Of a DNA stretch of 64,000 nucleotides, positions 15,849 to 23,924 are shown piece after piece. The notes under the pieces are model-generated. The model was not told the origin of the DNA. It did not search any database and was given only the letters and a program-made list of their open reading frames with translations. Origin of the DNA: a virus; IMG/VR virus record IMGVR_UViG_3300046517_002304, positions 62,001-126,000 of that record. One strand, 5' to 3'. Made by a program: the position numbers and the translations under genes. Position 1 is the stretch's first letter; every line of letters starts with the position of its first letter.

Positions 15849-17255
15849 TAATTCATTCACTACATCATCCCATACACCTATACTTCGTTGCCTAAACAAT
15901 TTAAAAGAATCGTACCATATAGTGCGATCCTTACCAAGGCTCCATCGCCAGTCTGGATGGAAAGGTAGCAATAGCCAGGTTGGCTTTCCTAGTGCTCCTG
16001 CTACATGAGCTACAGCCGAATCACAAGAAATGATTAAATCCATTTCTTGTATTACCCCTGCGGTTGTGTAAAAATCTTTCATATGATCTTGAACATTCAC
16101 GATGCTTAGATCCGCTACGCCTGCGCTAAGTTCGGCCATTCCTCTTCGTGGCCAGAAGCGAGAGTATAAGTCTTTCTGTAAACTGAAGACTTTTACGTTA
16201 GGGATTTTACATATTTCTTTGAAATATAAACAATTTAAAGAACGATTATGATCATTTTGATGCGCTGGACTACCCGCCCATGTTAAGCCTATTTTAAAAT
16301 TGTTTTTATACTTATTCCAATCTAATACACTTGGCGGTGCGGACAGGTAATTTTGTTTTGTGTCTATGCCGAAATAATGCGGCAAGGATAGCGCTGATAC
16401 GTGATAGTCAAAATCGTATTGTCTGTTTTTTTTGTCTCGCACCTCGTCAACTCCATCACAGGTTTTAAGCAAATCTATTAAATTGCCGGAGCATTCTAAG
16501 ATGGTATGTGCGCCAAGTTCTTTTAACTTAGCTGCGTATCTACAGAATTGAATTAAATCTCCAGACGCTTGCTCTGAATAAATGAGAATTCTTTTGCCAT
16601 TTAGGCTTTCTCCATTCCATTTTGGTCGTCCTGTTATCGGACTAATATGAGTAAAGTATTTCCACTTCCATTCCATTTCAGCAAAACATTTTTTCCATTC
16701 ACCTAATAACCCATAAAGTATTCCTAAGTTAAAGTGCGCTTTTGGAAGGTCGTCAACAGCTATCGCATCGCCGCAGTATTTTATTGCGTTATCTATATCA
16801 TTCAAGCAACTATAGGCATGGCCGATGCTTGTAAGTACGATACTAGTTTGCTTTACTTCTTTAAAATACTTAATAGCCGTAGCATAATCTTGTTTAATTT
16901 CATAGGCCAATCCTAAGTTAACTTTAGGTACATCTGATTTAGGATTGGCTATAATTGCTAATTCAAAACATTTAATAGCGTCGTCAGTGCAGCAAGCATC
17001 CAAGTAGACCATCCCTAAGTTATTGTGAAGGTGAAAATCATCTGGAAACCTTTGTATTAAATCATCAAATATTTTAATTGATTCATCATACCTAGCGGCT
17101 TTGTGTAAGAGCATCGCAGTAAAGTGCAAAGCGATATGGTTTTCTGGCTCTACTTTTAGGACTTCGCCGAATAAATGGTAGGCATCTTCATATTCTTCAG
17201 AATTAAAGAATCCAACCGCTTTATCATTAACTTGCGCCACTAATTCTTGAAGCAT
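15810..17255 (-). CDS. TPR-repeat glycosyltransferase (heptosyltransferase/GT9-like)
   Basis: 481 residues from ATG 17255; 27 upstream codons are open but precede the promoter-like GATATAAGA. Residues 1-195 are tetratricopeptide repeats (AIKYFKEV, NLGLAYEIKQDY, NLGMVYLDACC). The C-terminal half is a GT-B nucleotide-sugar domain with RILIYSEQASGDLIQFCRY, KIGLTWAGSP and the donor-site segment DLIISCDSAVAHVAGALG, then PTWLLLPFHPDWRW. This TPR-GT9 layout is common in bacteria. Likely substrates are virion proteins, host glycans or phage DNA; the sequence does not decide. Confidence 0.85.
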   Translation of the reverse strand: MLQELVAQVNDKAVGFFNSEEYEDAYHLFGEVLKVEPENHIALHFTAMLLHKAARYDESIKIFDDLIQRFPDDFHLHNNLGMVYLDACCTDDAIKCFELAIIANPKSDVPKVNLGLAYEIKQDYATAIKYFKEVKQTSIVLTSIGHAYSCLNDIDNAIKYCGDAIAVDDLPKAHFNLGILYGLLGEWKKCFAEMEWKWKYFTHISPITGRPKWNGESLNGKRILIYSEQASGDLIQFCRYAAKLKELGAHTILECSGNLIDLLKTCDGVDEVRDKKNRQYDFDYHVSALSLPHYFGIDTKQNYLSAPPSVLDWNKYKNNFKIGLTWAGSPAHQNDHNRSLNCLYFKEICKIPNVKVFSLQKDLYSRFWPRRGMAELSAGVADLSIVNVQDHMKDFYTTAGVIQEMDLIISCDSAVAHVAGALGKPTWLLLPFHPDWRWSLGKDRTIWYDSFKLFRQRSIGVWDDVVNELSQNLIDLLKHSV

Positions 17256-17288
17256 AATTTGTCTTATATCTCGCCGGTATATAATAGT

Positions 17289-17435
17289 ATGTGCGGATGC
17301 AAAGGGGGAAATCCAGTTAGAGTAATAAAATCTCAAGCCGAAGTTGAGCCTAGGATAGTGCGTTCACAGCAAGAAAAGAAAGAAGACAAACCAGGGGAAG
17401 AGCCAAAACCAAAAGTTAGAAAGTTATTTCTGTAG
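17289..17435 (+). CDS. Small MCGC-type protein, upstream copy (48 aa)
   Basis: Starts MCGCKGGNPVRVIKSQ at ATG 17289, with TATATAAT-like sequence 3-5 nt upstream; a longer frame from 17247 is open but lies across the divergent promoter. The body is Lys/Glu/Pro-rich (KKEDKPGEEPKPKVRKL). The MCxC start followed by a charged tail is something I recall in small phage proteins. Paired with the next gene, which has the same CGC start. Confidence 0.65.
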   Translation: MCGCKGGNPVRVIKSQAEVEPRIVRSQQEKKEDKPGEEPKPKVRKLFL

Positions 17436-17438
17436 GAG
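17434..17438 (+). promoter_or_regulatory. Ribosome binding site deciding an ATT start
   Basis: AGGAG overlapping the stop codon of the previous gene, 9 nt before ATT 17448. No ATG, GTG or TTG lies in the right frame at a usable distance, so this site points to the ATT codon. Confidence 0.5.
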
Positions 17439-17447
17439 ATTAGTGCC

Positions 17448-17651
17448 ATTTGCGGTTGTAATAAAAATAATAAGCCTTTTAATTTAAACAAAAGAGTTGT
17501 CTCCAGTCAGAGCAACCAAAGTTTTGTTTCTCCTCCTCGTCCACCGAATCCACAGGTTAGCGCTCAGTCTGCGGACAATCAGATGACGCCAGATAGAAGA
17601 AGAATTGAAAGGTTACAAAGAGAAGCAATCAGGAGATCATTAGGAAAATGA
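17448..17651 (+). CDS. Small CGC-type protein with predicted ATT start (67 aa)
   Basis: An open frame of 67 sense codons from ATT 17448 to TGA 17651. After the start it reads CGCNKNNKPFNLNKRVVSSQ, parallel to MCGCK of the gene just upstream. Support for the frame: an AGGAG site 9 nt upstream, the shared CGC N-terminus, a plausible basic C-terminus (RRRIERLQREAIRRSLGK) and an ATGA overlap with the next gene. ATT starts are rare (known for infC), so a start at ATG 17583 giving a 22-residue peptide is the main alternative. Confidence 0.5.
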   Translation: MCGCNKNNKPFNLNKRVVSSQSNQSFVSPPRPPNPQVSAQSADNQMTPDRRRIERLQREAIRRSLGK

Positions 17652-18418
17652 TAAAATACTTTATTTTGTTAGTTGTAATTTTTGCGGGGATTTGGTTTTG
17701 GACTCATTCAGAACAACCAAAAGCCATAGTTCCAGAAATTCCTTTTATAGAACCAGTAGTTGAGCAGGTTGTTGACACTCATATCGAAGATATAATTAAA
17801 GCAACAAATGAAAAAAGTAAACAAGTTAATTCTATAGTTGCCGAAGCTGAAGTTCAGGTTGATGGAATGAATGTCTCAGCAGAATTGTTTTATAAAAAAG
17901 AAAACAACTTTAGAATGTTGTTCTACGGAATAGTAAATTGTAATTTAGACATCGGCTCAAATGCAGATAACTTTTGGTTCTGGAGTAAGCAGTATGATAA
18001 AAATACTCTTTATTGGGCCAAGCACGAAGATTATAATAAGACAAGATTAAAAACTCCGTTCAACCCTATTTGGATTATGGAGTCCCTAGGATATCAAGAA
18101 GTTAGTGGAGATAAATTTAAAGAAGATGAAAAGTATATTAAGGTTTATAAAGACGTAGTAATTAACTTAAATCGTAAAGTTGTTAAAGCAGTTATGATTG
18201 ATAAAGCAAGATTATCCGTAGTTGGAACTTACATTTATGCTACAGATGGCTCTTTGCTTATAAGTAGCGAGTGGATTACACCCAGAAAGCTAGTCATTAA
18301 ATGGACGGAAGAAAATCAGAACATGACTATAGATTTTGGGAAGTGGCAAGAAAACGCTGCTGCCGATAATTTTAAAATGCCGTACAAGAAGAAAAAAGTA
18401 GATATGGGAAAGATGTAG
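17648..18418 (+). CDS. Exported/anchored LolA-like protein
   Basis: 256 residues. Residues 2-19 (IKYFILLVVIFAGIWFW) are a signal anchor or signal peptide without a lipobox. After a linker, residues 55-240 are beta-rich: VAEAEVQVDGMNVSAELF, FRMLFYGIVNCNLDIGSN, NFWFWSKQY, then PFNPIWIMESLGYQE and a C-terminal WITPRKLVIKW. The pattern fits the open half-barrel of LolA/LolB-like lipoprotein carriers. The combination S-N-x-x-x-F-W-[FY]-W and P-x-x-P-x-W-[IV]-M-E-x-L-G is one I recall from Planctomycetes proteins. Acts outside the inner membrane, perhaps altering the host envelope. Confidence 0.65.
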   Translation: MIKYFILLVVIFAGIWFWTHSEQPKAIVPEIPFIEPVVEQVVDTHIEDIIKATNEKSKQVNSIVAEAEVQVDGMNVSAELFYKKENNFRMLFYGIVNCNLDIGSNADNFWFWSKQYDKNTLYWAKHEDYNKTRLKTPFNPIWIMESLGYQEVSGDKFKEDEKYIKVYKDVVINLNRKVVKAVMIDKARLSVVGTYIYATDGSLLISSEWITPRKLVIKWTEENQNMTIDFGKWQENAAADNFKMPYKKKKVDMGKM

Positions 18419-18440
18419 TTAAAGTCCCTGTCTTAATCAT

Positions 18441-18451
18441 ACGATAAAGTA
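18441..18451 (+). repeat. ACGATAAAGTA promoter-like repeat, copy 1
   Basis: The 11-mer recurs at 19421-19431. Both copies precede genes for small membrane proteins (starts 18470 and 19436), so it may be a shared promoter element of a class other than TAAATA-N4-ATG. Confidence 0.4.
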
Positions 18452-18469
18452 TTATTAAGGAGACATCGT

Positions 18470-18589
18470 ATGAAAACATTTTTAAAATTAGCTGCTGTTA
18501 TGATCATTATTTTTGCCGCCTTATTTGGCCTTTATGCCGCGCTCATGTTTACTATAGCAAGCAACATTGGTTGGCAGCTTCTAAATTAG
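18470..18589 (+). CDS. Small membrane protein (39 aa)
   Basis: ATG 18470 is preceded by a strong AAGGAGA site. After MKTFLK the chain is almost wholly hydrophobic (LAAVMIIIFAALFGLYAALM), one membrane helix, ending in a short polar tail NIGWQLLN. ACGATAAAGTA at 18441-18451 is a likely promoter element and is repeated at 19421 before another membrane protein gene. It could be a holin-like or envelope-stress peptide; nothing decides. Confidence 0.65.
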   Translation: MKTFLKLAAVMIIIFAALFGLYAALMFTIASNIGWQLLN

Positions 18590-18615
18590 GATGATAATAT
18601 GACACTAGAAGAAGG

Positions 18616-19131
18616 CTAGTCGCCGTCCCAGTCCCGGTCCATTCCCATAGTTTTTCCCTGTACCATTCGTTTCCAGTAATCTTCACTAGATTCATGGTCT
18701 TGGAAGTCTAGCGGATTACTGGTTCCAACTTCATCTTTGACCCTTCTTACCATATCTTGATAATTAGTGAACGTAAATTTTATGTCAGGGTCATTCCGGT
18801 CCTCTTTGGTGTCCATTCCATAGATTGCAGCTTCAAGTTCTTCTAATTGCGTGTATGCGTCCGAGTCCATTTCTGCATATAGATCAACTTGGCATGATCT
18901 TTCATGATAACTGCCCCAAGACGTATCTCTAAGAATGATTTGCTTGCCCTTTAGTAATTCCCATGTTTTAGGATTTTTAACATACCATTCCCATTTAGCT
19001 ACTGTACGCGGGTCTTTGGCAGGAACTTCTGGCATGTCTCCATATCCATGGTGGCCAGAAGTAAATCCTCTAATTTTTAGAAGATGTACATAGAAGGGCG
19101 TAGCTGATTCTAAAAACGTTCGGAAATTCAT
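18616..19131 (-). CDS. Leader-bearing protein of unknown function (171 aa)
   Basis: The leader MNFRTFLE is followed by SATPFYVHLLKIRGF. The body is Trp-, Asp- and Tyr-rich with WEWYVKNPKTWELLKGKQI, RDTSWGSYHERSCQVDLYAE and a helix with LEELEAAIYGM. It ends with an acidic DRDWDGD tail. Start overlaps the stop of the upstream leader gene by 4 nt, so the two form a pair. Function not recognised. Confidence 0.75.
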   Translation of the reverse strand: MNFRTFLESATPFYVHLLKIRGFTSGHHGYGDMPEVPAKDPRTVAKWEWYVKNPKTWELLKGKQIILRDTSWGSYHERSCQVDLYAEMDSDAYTQLEELEAAIYGMDTKEDRNDPDIKFTFTNYQDMVRRVKDEVGTSNPLDFQDHESSEDYWKRMVQGKTMGMDRDWDGD

Positions 19132-19400
19132 GATAATTCTTTATTGCTCTTAATTTTTTCTATAATTTCCTGTAGTAAAGCGATTGTAACCGGGCTAACA
19201 TGCCCATTGCTACCAGCAATACGTAAAGCGTCAGTAAGTTCCTGTAGTGCGTTTTTTGCTTTCTTCCTAAGTTGTATTCCGGTTTGGGAGGACATAAGAT
19301 TGACATTCCAAAAATCTTGGTCGTTACTGGGTTGACGGGGCCTAGGCGGGGGAGGAATCTGAAAATCGGCTTCTTGTAGGTGTTGTTGGAATGTTTTCAT
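19128..19400 (-). CDS. Leader-bearing small helical protein (90 aa)
   Basis: The leader MKTFQQHLQE then A is the closest here to the T4 internal-protein leaders (MKTYQEFIAE then A in IPIII). A Pro-rich linker (FQIPPPPRPRQP) joins it to a helical C-terminal half with KKAKNALQELTDALRIAG and LLQEIIEKIKS. TAAATA lies exactly 4 nt before the ATG. Function unknown; a packaged internal protein is inferred. Confidence 0.78.
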   Translation of the reverse strand: MKTFQQHLQEADFQIPPPPRPRQPSNDQDFWNVNLMSSQTGIQLRKKAKNALQELTDALRIAGSNGHVSPVTIALLQEIIEKIKSNKELS

Positions 19401-19404
19401 AATG

Positions 19405-19410
19405 TATTTA
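19405..19410 (-). promoter_or_regulatory. TAAATA late-type element 4 nt before ATG 19400
   Basis: On the minus strand reads TAAATA-CATT-ATG. The identical 13-mer precedes the gp15-like gene at 39367. No Shine-Dalgarno is present between element and start. Confidence 0.55.
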
Positions 19411-19435
19411 TGGTTTTATGACGATAAAGTACTGT

Positions 19436-19723
19436 ATGAGAAATAAATGGCCTAAACCCAACTCATGGACGGAGTTTTTCTTTGGCTGGTTTGTGCGTCT
19501 TTCCCTTATAGCCGTTATTGGCGGCAGCATATGGGGCCTGAAGATAGCAGCGGATGCGGTATATCCTGAAACTGAAATGAGTAGAATTACCGAGCATATT
19601 GAGCGGTACGGCGGCCATTATGGCCAGTTAATTAGGACAGAAATAGCTTTTAGTAAAACTCGGGGAAGATATGTTATCAAGTATTATGAAATTGGTTATG
19701 AAATTGATGAATTAGAAAGGTAA
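19436..19723 (+). CDS. Small membrane-anchored protein
   Basis: 95 residues from ATG 19436. An in-frame ATG at 19418 would add six residues but lies upstream of the repeated ACGATAAAGTA element (19421-19431), so the later start is preferred. One membrane segment (about residues 12-34, FFFGWFVRLSLIAVIGGSIWGL) precedes a polar domain with ITEHIERYGGHYGQL and strands RYVIKYYEIGYEI. The polar part probably faces the periplasm. Function not recognised. Confidence 0.7.
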   Translation: MRNKWPKPNSWTEFFFGWFVRLSLIAVIGGSIWGLKIAADAVYPETEMSRITEHIERYGGHYGQLIRTEIAFSKTRGRYVIKYYEIGYEIDELER

Positions 19724-19727
19724 TAAT

Positions 19728-20162
19728 ATGACGCTACCAACAAAAGAACAGTTGGATACGATTAGACAAGATGCAATTCGCAAAGAAGCAGAAGAAAAAC
19801 AACGTAAATTAGACGAGCAGAAACTTGCGGTTGAGTTAGCAAGGCAGGAAATAATTATATCGGCCAGTAAAGATGCTCCCCTTAGAGCAGCGAAGTTGCC
19901 TGATTTAATTATTTCAGCGGCAGCTAAGGGCGATAAAAGTGTAGAATTAATTATAGATCAATCGGATAAAGGATGGACGGAGTATAGTGAGTTGGTCGCC
20001 GAATTAGTTAAAGAAGAGTTTAAATCCGAAACCGAATATAAGTTTGAAAATATTTTGGGAAATTATAGTTACAAAGATTATAAGATTGACGGCGATGGAG
20101 GACAAGGCGATGATTACGTTCGTGTTCGTTATTGGCCATGTTTGAAAGTTAGTTGGGAGTGA
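19728..20162 (+). CDS. Unrecognised protein with charged N-terminal helix (144 aa)
   Basis: Starts 4 nt after the membrane protein. Residues 5-50 form a long Lys/Glu/Gln helix (IRKEAEEKQRKLDEQKL). The middle is a helical AAKLPDLIISAAAKGDKS segment and the last 50 residues look like a small alpha/beta domain ending VRVRYWPCLKVSW. No family recognised. It may be cotranscribed with the gene before it. Confidence 0.7.
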   Translation: MTLPTKEQLDTIRQDAIRKEAEEKQRKLDEQKLAVELARQEIIISASKDAPLRAAKLPDLIISAAAKGDKSVELIIDQSDKGWTEYSELVAELVKEEFKSETEYKFENILGNYSYKDYKIDGDGGQGDDYVRVRYWPCLKVSWE

Positions 20163-20165
20163 GGG

Positions 20166-21827
20166 ATGATAAGAGAAGATTTATTAAGTAAGCCATATGC
20201 TGAATATAAGGCCAGTAATTATATTCAGTACGAGTGTGATTATTGCGGGAAGGTATTTGAGCGTGATAAGAAGTATAGAGAGCGCTCAGTTGCGTATGTA
20301 AATAAGGATAGTTGCGGAGACAAACCGTGTACGCAGAAGAAAAAAGAAGACGTATCTATGTTTAGATACGGTACTAAAAGCCCAGGCCAATCTCAAGAAG
20401 TTAAAGATAGGATAAAACAATCTAACATAGAAAAATTTGGCTGTGGATCTTATTTTGAAACTGATAAATTTAAAGAAAAAAGGAAAGAAACTCTAATAGA
20501 AAATTTTGGTGTAGATAGTCCGCTTAAATCGCCAGAGATTAGAAAAAAGATTGAAAAAACTTGCCTTGAGAAGTATGGTACAGAAAATTATTTCCAGACT
20601 GATGAATTTAAAAATAAGTCTAAAGAATCAAGCCAAGAAAAATATGGCACGGACTCACCTATGCAGCACCCAGATGTTCTGGCAAAAAGAGACGAAACAT
20701 GTATTGAAAAATACGGGGTGAAAAATTATACTCAAACCGATGAGTATTGGGAAAAAAGAAAAGCCAGTTCATTAGAAAAGTATGGGGTAGAGCATACCCA
20801 CCAACTTCCAGAAGTACAAGAGAAGATGAAGAAAACCTGTCTAGAAAGGTATGGTTTTACTAATTATGCGATGAGCGAAGAATCTAAACAAAGGTACATT
20901 AAAACATGTATGGAAAAGTATGGCGTTCCTAATCCTTTATGTTTAGAAGAAAATCAAGTTTATGGAAAAGCACAAAAGGAAATACAGGATTGGCTCCAAG
21001 CACTGGGATTAGTCTTTAAAAGTGATTACAGTGTCTTAAAGAAGAAGCAAATTGATTTATTTAATGATGATTTAAAATTGGGCATTGAATATTGTGGATT
21101 ATTTTGGCATAATGAAGTTTCCCCTACTCCGAGAGATAGCCGATATCATTATCGTAAATATAAGGCATGTAATGAAAACGGAGTTTCTTTGATTACTATT
21201 TTTGAGGATGAGTGGACTCTTAATAAAAATAAATGCAAAGATATATTAAAAGGAATACTTGGCATTTATGATATTCGCTTGTATGCTAGAAAATGCTCTG
21301 TATCTCTTATTGATAAAAAACAACTAAGAGATTTTTGTGAAGCAAATCACATACAAGGCTCTAACAAAAGGGCGATAGTTTGCTTCGGCTTATTTTATGA
21401 TCAAGAATTAATGGGCGTTATGTCTTTAGGTTATCACCCACGAAATACAATTAAGGATGTTATTGTACTAGACAGAATGTGTTTTAAGAACGGCATTCAA
21501 GTAGTTGGTGGAGCCAGTAAGTTATTTAAACAGTGCGCAACATGGGCTGTTAATAATAGTTATAAATCTATTGTCACATGGAGTGACAATAGATGGAGTG
21601 ATGGTAAGGTGTATGATATTTTGGGATTTGATTTAGATAAGAAGCTTCCTCCCGATTATAGTTATGTAAACTTACACAATGTTAGACCTGGAAGAACAAG
21701 CAAGCAATCGCAGAGAAAGCTTTTAACTGGATGCCCTAAAGATAAAACAGAGCACGAGTTTGCTTTGGAAAATGGCTTTGCCAGGATATGGGATTGTGGT
21801 AAGAAAAGATGGATTTTTAATCTTTAG
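20166..21827 (+). CDS. Free-standing homing endonuclease (Vsr/EDxHD-like) with KYG repeats
   Basis: 553 residues. Residues 15-50 hold a Cys pair (CDYCGKVFERDKKY). Residues 60-260 carry about nine degenerate repeats around E-K-Y-G-x-x-[NS] with K-x-x-[TS], a modular DNA-binding array. Residues 270-350 form a Vsr-type nuclease: KAQKEIQDWL, then KKQIDLFNDDLKLGIEYCG, FWHNE and FEDEW. A further domain follows (IVVTWSDNRW-like segment near residue 470). Such genes cut phage DNA lacking them and spread by repair. It lies next to the neck gene, with which it overlaps by 4 nt. Confidence 0.82.
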   Translation: MIREDLLSKPYAEYKASNYIQYECDYCGKVFERDKKYRERSVAYVNKDSCGDKPCTQKKKEDVSMFRYGTKSPGQSQEVKDRIKQSNIEKFGCGSYFETDKFKEKRKETLIENFGVDSPLKSPEIRKKIEKTCLEKYGTENYFQTDEFKNKSKESSQEKYGTDSPMQHPDVLAKRDETCIEKYGVKNYTQTDEYWEKRKASSLEKYGVEHTHQLPEVQEKMKKTCLERYGFTNYAMSEESKQRYIKTCMEKYGVPNPLCLEENQVYGKAQKEIQDWLQALGLVFKSDYSVLKKKQIDLFNDDLKLGIEYCGLFWHNEVSPTPRDSRYHYRKYKACNENGVSLITIFEDEWTLNKNKCKDILKGILGIYDIRLYARKCSVSLIDKKQLRDFCEANHIQGSNKRAIVCFGLFYDQELMGVMSLGYHPRNTIKDVIVLDRMCFKNGIQVVGGASKLFKQCATWAVNNSYKSIVTWSDNRWSDGKVYDILGFDLDKKLPPDYSYVNLHNVRPGRTSKQSQRKLLTGCPKDKTEHEFALENGFARIWDCGKKRWIFNL

Positions 21828-22714
21828 CCCACGAATACGCCCATAATATCACCGAAGCGATTCATCAATCTTTCTTCCCATGCTCTTTTCGCCTCTATAC
21901 CTTCTTGAAGCATAGATTGTCCGTTTAACATCATGCCGCCATTAGGGCCTGGTGGGCTTGGAAACTTGGACCAAATTCTTCCTAGCATAATCTGAGCAAA
22001 AGCCAGTGCTCCTTCTTGCATAGAAATTTGTACTTCTCTCCAGTCTTTACATTTTTGAATGTAATGAACTATGACTTGTTGAGTATGGCAAGGAATCGGA
22101 TATATCTTGAGGTGCCCTTGATCTCCTATAAATTCCCAAGAACCTATAGAAGAGCTAACTCTATTATACATTTGTTCGTATTGCTTATATAACACCCATT
22201 CGCTAGTATTACCCCAAACAGGGAACTGTGGTGTAAGAAACCCGAACGTACTATAAGATCCATACATAAATTCTAAAGGTACCGATCCCCCCAAATCTGT
22301 AGATGTATTAGATGGATTGCTTAGTTGTCTAAAAAATACATTTCTAACAAATCCTATGTCCGCTGGAAGCTCATATACTGATTTGCCAGGCATCGTCTGA
22401 AAGACGTAATATTGGAAAAACTCTCTTGGTGCCCATTCTTCTACGATTCTTAGAGACTCATCAACAGCTAAATCTAACTGCTGATCGCTCAACTCAATAC
22501 GAATTACTGGCGCTCCAAGCATTAAGAGCACGTAATCTTTAATTTGCTCCCTTACCTTATCTCGGTTTGGTCTTGCTGTAATATTTGTAGGACAAGGAAC
22601 TGGACTACCTACGCACCCTGGTCCGAACTCCATTTCTATATCACTAGGGCATTTGGCCGTATTACTACTAGATGGCATTGCAATGTAAAATAAGTTATCA
22701 GTACAGTTGGGCAT
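21824..22714 (-). CDS. Neck / head-tail connector protein (gp13-like)
   Basis: 296 residues. After a Cys-rich N-terminal extension (residues 1-45), the core starts with REQIKDYVLLMLGAPVIRIE and LDLAVDESLRIVEEWAPREF, a helix pair with the LGAPV-x-x-[IV]-x-[IL] motif I associate with T4-type neck or connector proteins. Then VYELPADIGFVRNVFF and KIYPIPCHTQQVIVHYI strands. Neck proteins seal the filled head and take the tail. The assignment to gp13 rather than another connector is provisional. TATATA lies 8 nt upstream of ATG. Confidence 0.6.
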   Translation of the reverse strand: MPNCTDNLFYIAMPSSSNTAKCPSDIEMEFGPGCVGSPVPCPTNITARPNRDKVREQIKDYVLLMLGAPVIRIELSDQQLDLAVDESLRIVEEWAPREFFQYYVFQTMPGKSVYELPADIGFVRNVFFRQLSNPSNTSTDLGGSVPLEFMYGSYSTFGFLTPQFPVWGNTSEWVLYKQYEQMYNRVSSSIGSWEFIGDQGHLKIYPIPCHTQQVIVHYIQKCKDWREVQISMQEGALAFAQIMLGRIWSKFPSPPGPNGGMMLNGQSMLQEGIEAKRAWEERLMNRFGDIMGVFVG

Positions 22715-22734
22715 GTTACTAATATATATTCAGC

Positions 22735-23040
22735 ATGAACACGCATTACATCAAAACCAAAAATAGTATTGCTCCTACTGATAATTTACATAAACTTACG
22801 TATGATATTCTCCAAACTGAAAGTCTAATGGATTTAGAAGTTGTTTATGTTGAAATGAGCAAATACTGTTGGCATAACAACTTGGTGTGTCCTTCGTATA
22901 TATCGGTTAAAGAATCGCTAGAGCGCCTTGTAGAGAGCGGTGTTACAGAACAGCTAACTCAACAGGATATTAAAGCCATGCTGTTAAACAAGAAAATAGC
23001 TATGTTTGATGACCCTTTAGATGCTTGGGGCGGGGTTTAA
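22735..23040 (+). CDS. Unrecognised small helical protein (101 aa)
   Basis: Starts 20 nt from the divergent neck gene; the shared gap contains AATATATATT, readable in both directions. The protein is helical (LHKLTYDILQTESLMDL, SVKESLERLVESGVTEQL) and ends DDPLDAWGGV. The layout helix-turn-helix around residues 55-85 could bind DNA, but no clear family emerges. Its stop overlaps the convergent zinc-ribbon gene. Confidence 0.7.
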   Translation: MNTHYIKTKNSIAPTDNLHKLTYDILQTESLMDLEVVYVEMSKYCWHNNLVCPSYISVKESLERLVESGVTEQLTQQDIKAMLLNKKIAMFDDPLDAWGGV

Positions 23041-23201
23041 ACTGTATAAACAGGACATGGCCTGCCACATTTAGGGCATTTGACCTTTTTGCCATTACAA
23101 GTTTCGCATCCATCCGCTTTAGTAAAGCTGTCAATATTCTGATGCACTTCTTTAAATCCACAATAATGGCAATGGACGATATAATTTTTATTCTCTTGCA
23201 T
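23037..23201 (-). CDS. Small zinc-ribbon protein (54 aa)
   Basis: Open from ATG 23201 to TAA 23037. It has three Cys pairs: CHYCG (about 11-15), CETCNG (about 32-37) and CPKCGRPC (about 43-50), a rubredoxin/DnaJ-like zinc-binding arrangement. The start lies 14 nt inside the end of the upstream gene, so translation is likely coupled. Role unknown; perhaps protein or nucleic acid binding. Confidence 0.65.
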   Translation of the reverse strand: MQENKNYIVHCHYCGFKEVHQNIDSFTKADGCETCNGKKVKCPKCGRPCPVYTV

Positions 23202-23924
23202 TGATTAGCTTCTTTAGAACGTATTCTTTACTAACAATTTGGATATCATCTAGGCTAGCTTTATCAAAAATTCTTTGATATGTTTTGCCGTGAAATAGTC
23301 CGTTTAAATTAGCTGCAAAAAAGTGCTTATACTTCATCATATCTGGACTAGGATTAATCATATTTGCGTAAATTACTCTACTGTTGTCTCCAGCTCCGTA
23401 AATATCGCCCTTCCACACAAAAAACATAGCAAATTGTTCGCTATCAACGATACTTCTAATTTGATTAACTCTATCATTGTCATGATATTCGTGTAAGGCG
23501 TCAATTTCATCAGACGTTTTACCAGCAATGCTTAAATTTGTAGGAACAATCATTTTTTTAACCGTAAGATGTCCCGAAGTTTTACTAAGAATTGGCCCTA
23601 GTTTGTCTGCATCACTTCCCATCGCCTTGCCGTCCATGCCGAAATAAACGTTAATAGGGCCGGTTGTAAAATCTAATGGAGTCTTTTTTGTAGAATTTCT
23701 AGAGCCCGAAATAGAAGTAGTTATACTAGGAGCGTTTGGGAGAACGTCTTCCTTTAAACTTTTTTTTTATGTTTTCTAGGGAAAAAGTCTCCCCTAGCGA
23801 CAAACATTGCGGGTCTTGGGAATGTTGCAATCGCGGCCGTAGTAGTTGTCCCGGCAGAAACGCCGGCAGGAGCAGCTCCTGCATCTTCTTTTAACTTTTT
23901 ATCTAACCATTCAGAAAACTTCAT
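23188..23924 (-). CDS. Leader-bearing protein split by a -1 frameshift at an A9 run
   Basis: Two overlapping frames: 23924-23754 encodes the leader MKFSEWLDKKLKE and an Ala/Thr/Pro-rich linker to ...RKHKKKV-stop; the downstream frame is open from the A run through ATG 23637 to the stop at 23188. At A9 (23768-23760) a -1 slip, or one extra A by transcriptional slippage, joins them into 245 residues with a good C-terminal domain (KGDIYGAGDNSRVIYANMI). A homopolymer sequencing error is the other explanation. Starting at ATG 23637 alone would lose the leader and 41 in-frame codons. TATATA lies 6 nt before ATG 23924. Confidence 0.65.
23760..23768 (-). other. A9 slippery run (frameshift candidate)
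   Basis: Minus-strand CAT-AAA-AAA-AAA-GTT-TAA. A -1 shift gives AAA-AGT-TTA-AAG and opens 190 further codons. See the gene entry at 23188-23924. Confidence 0.65.
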
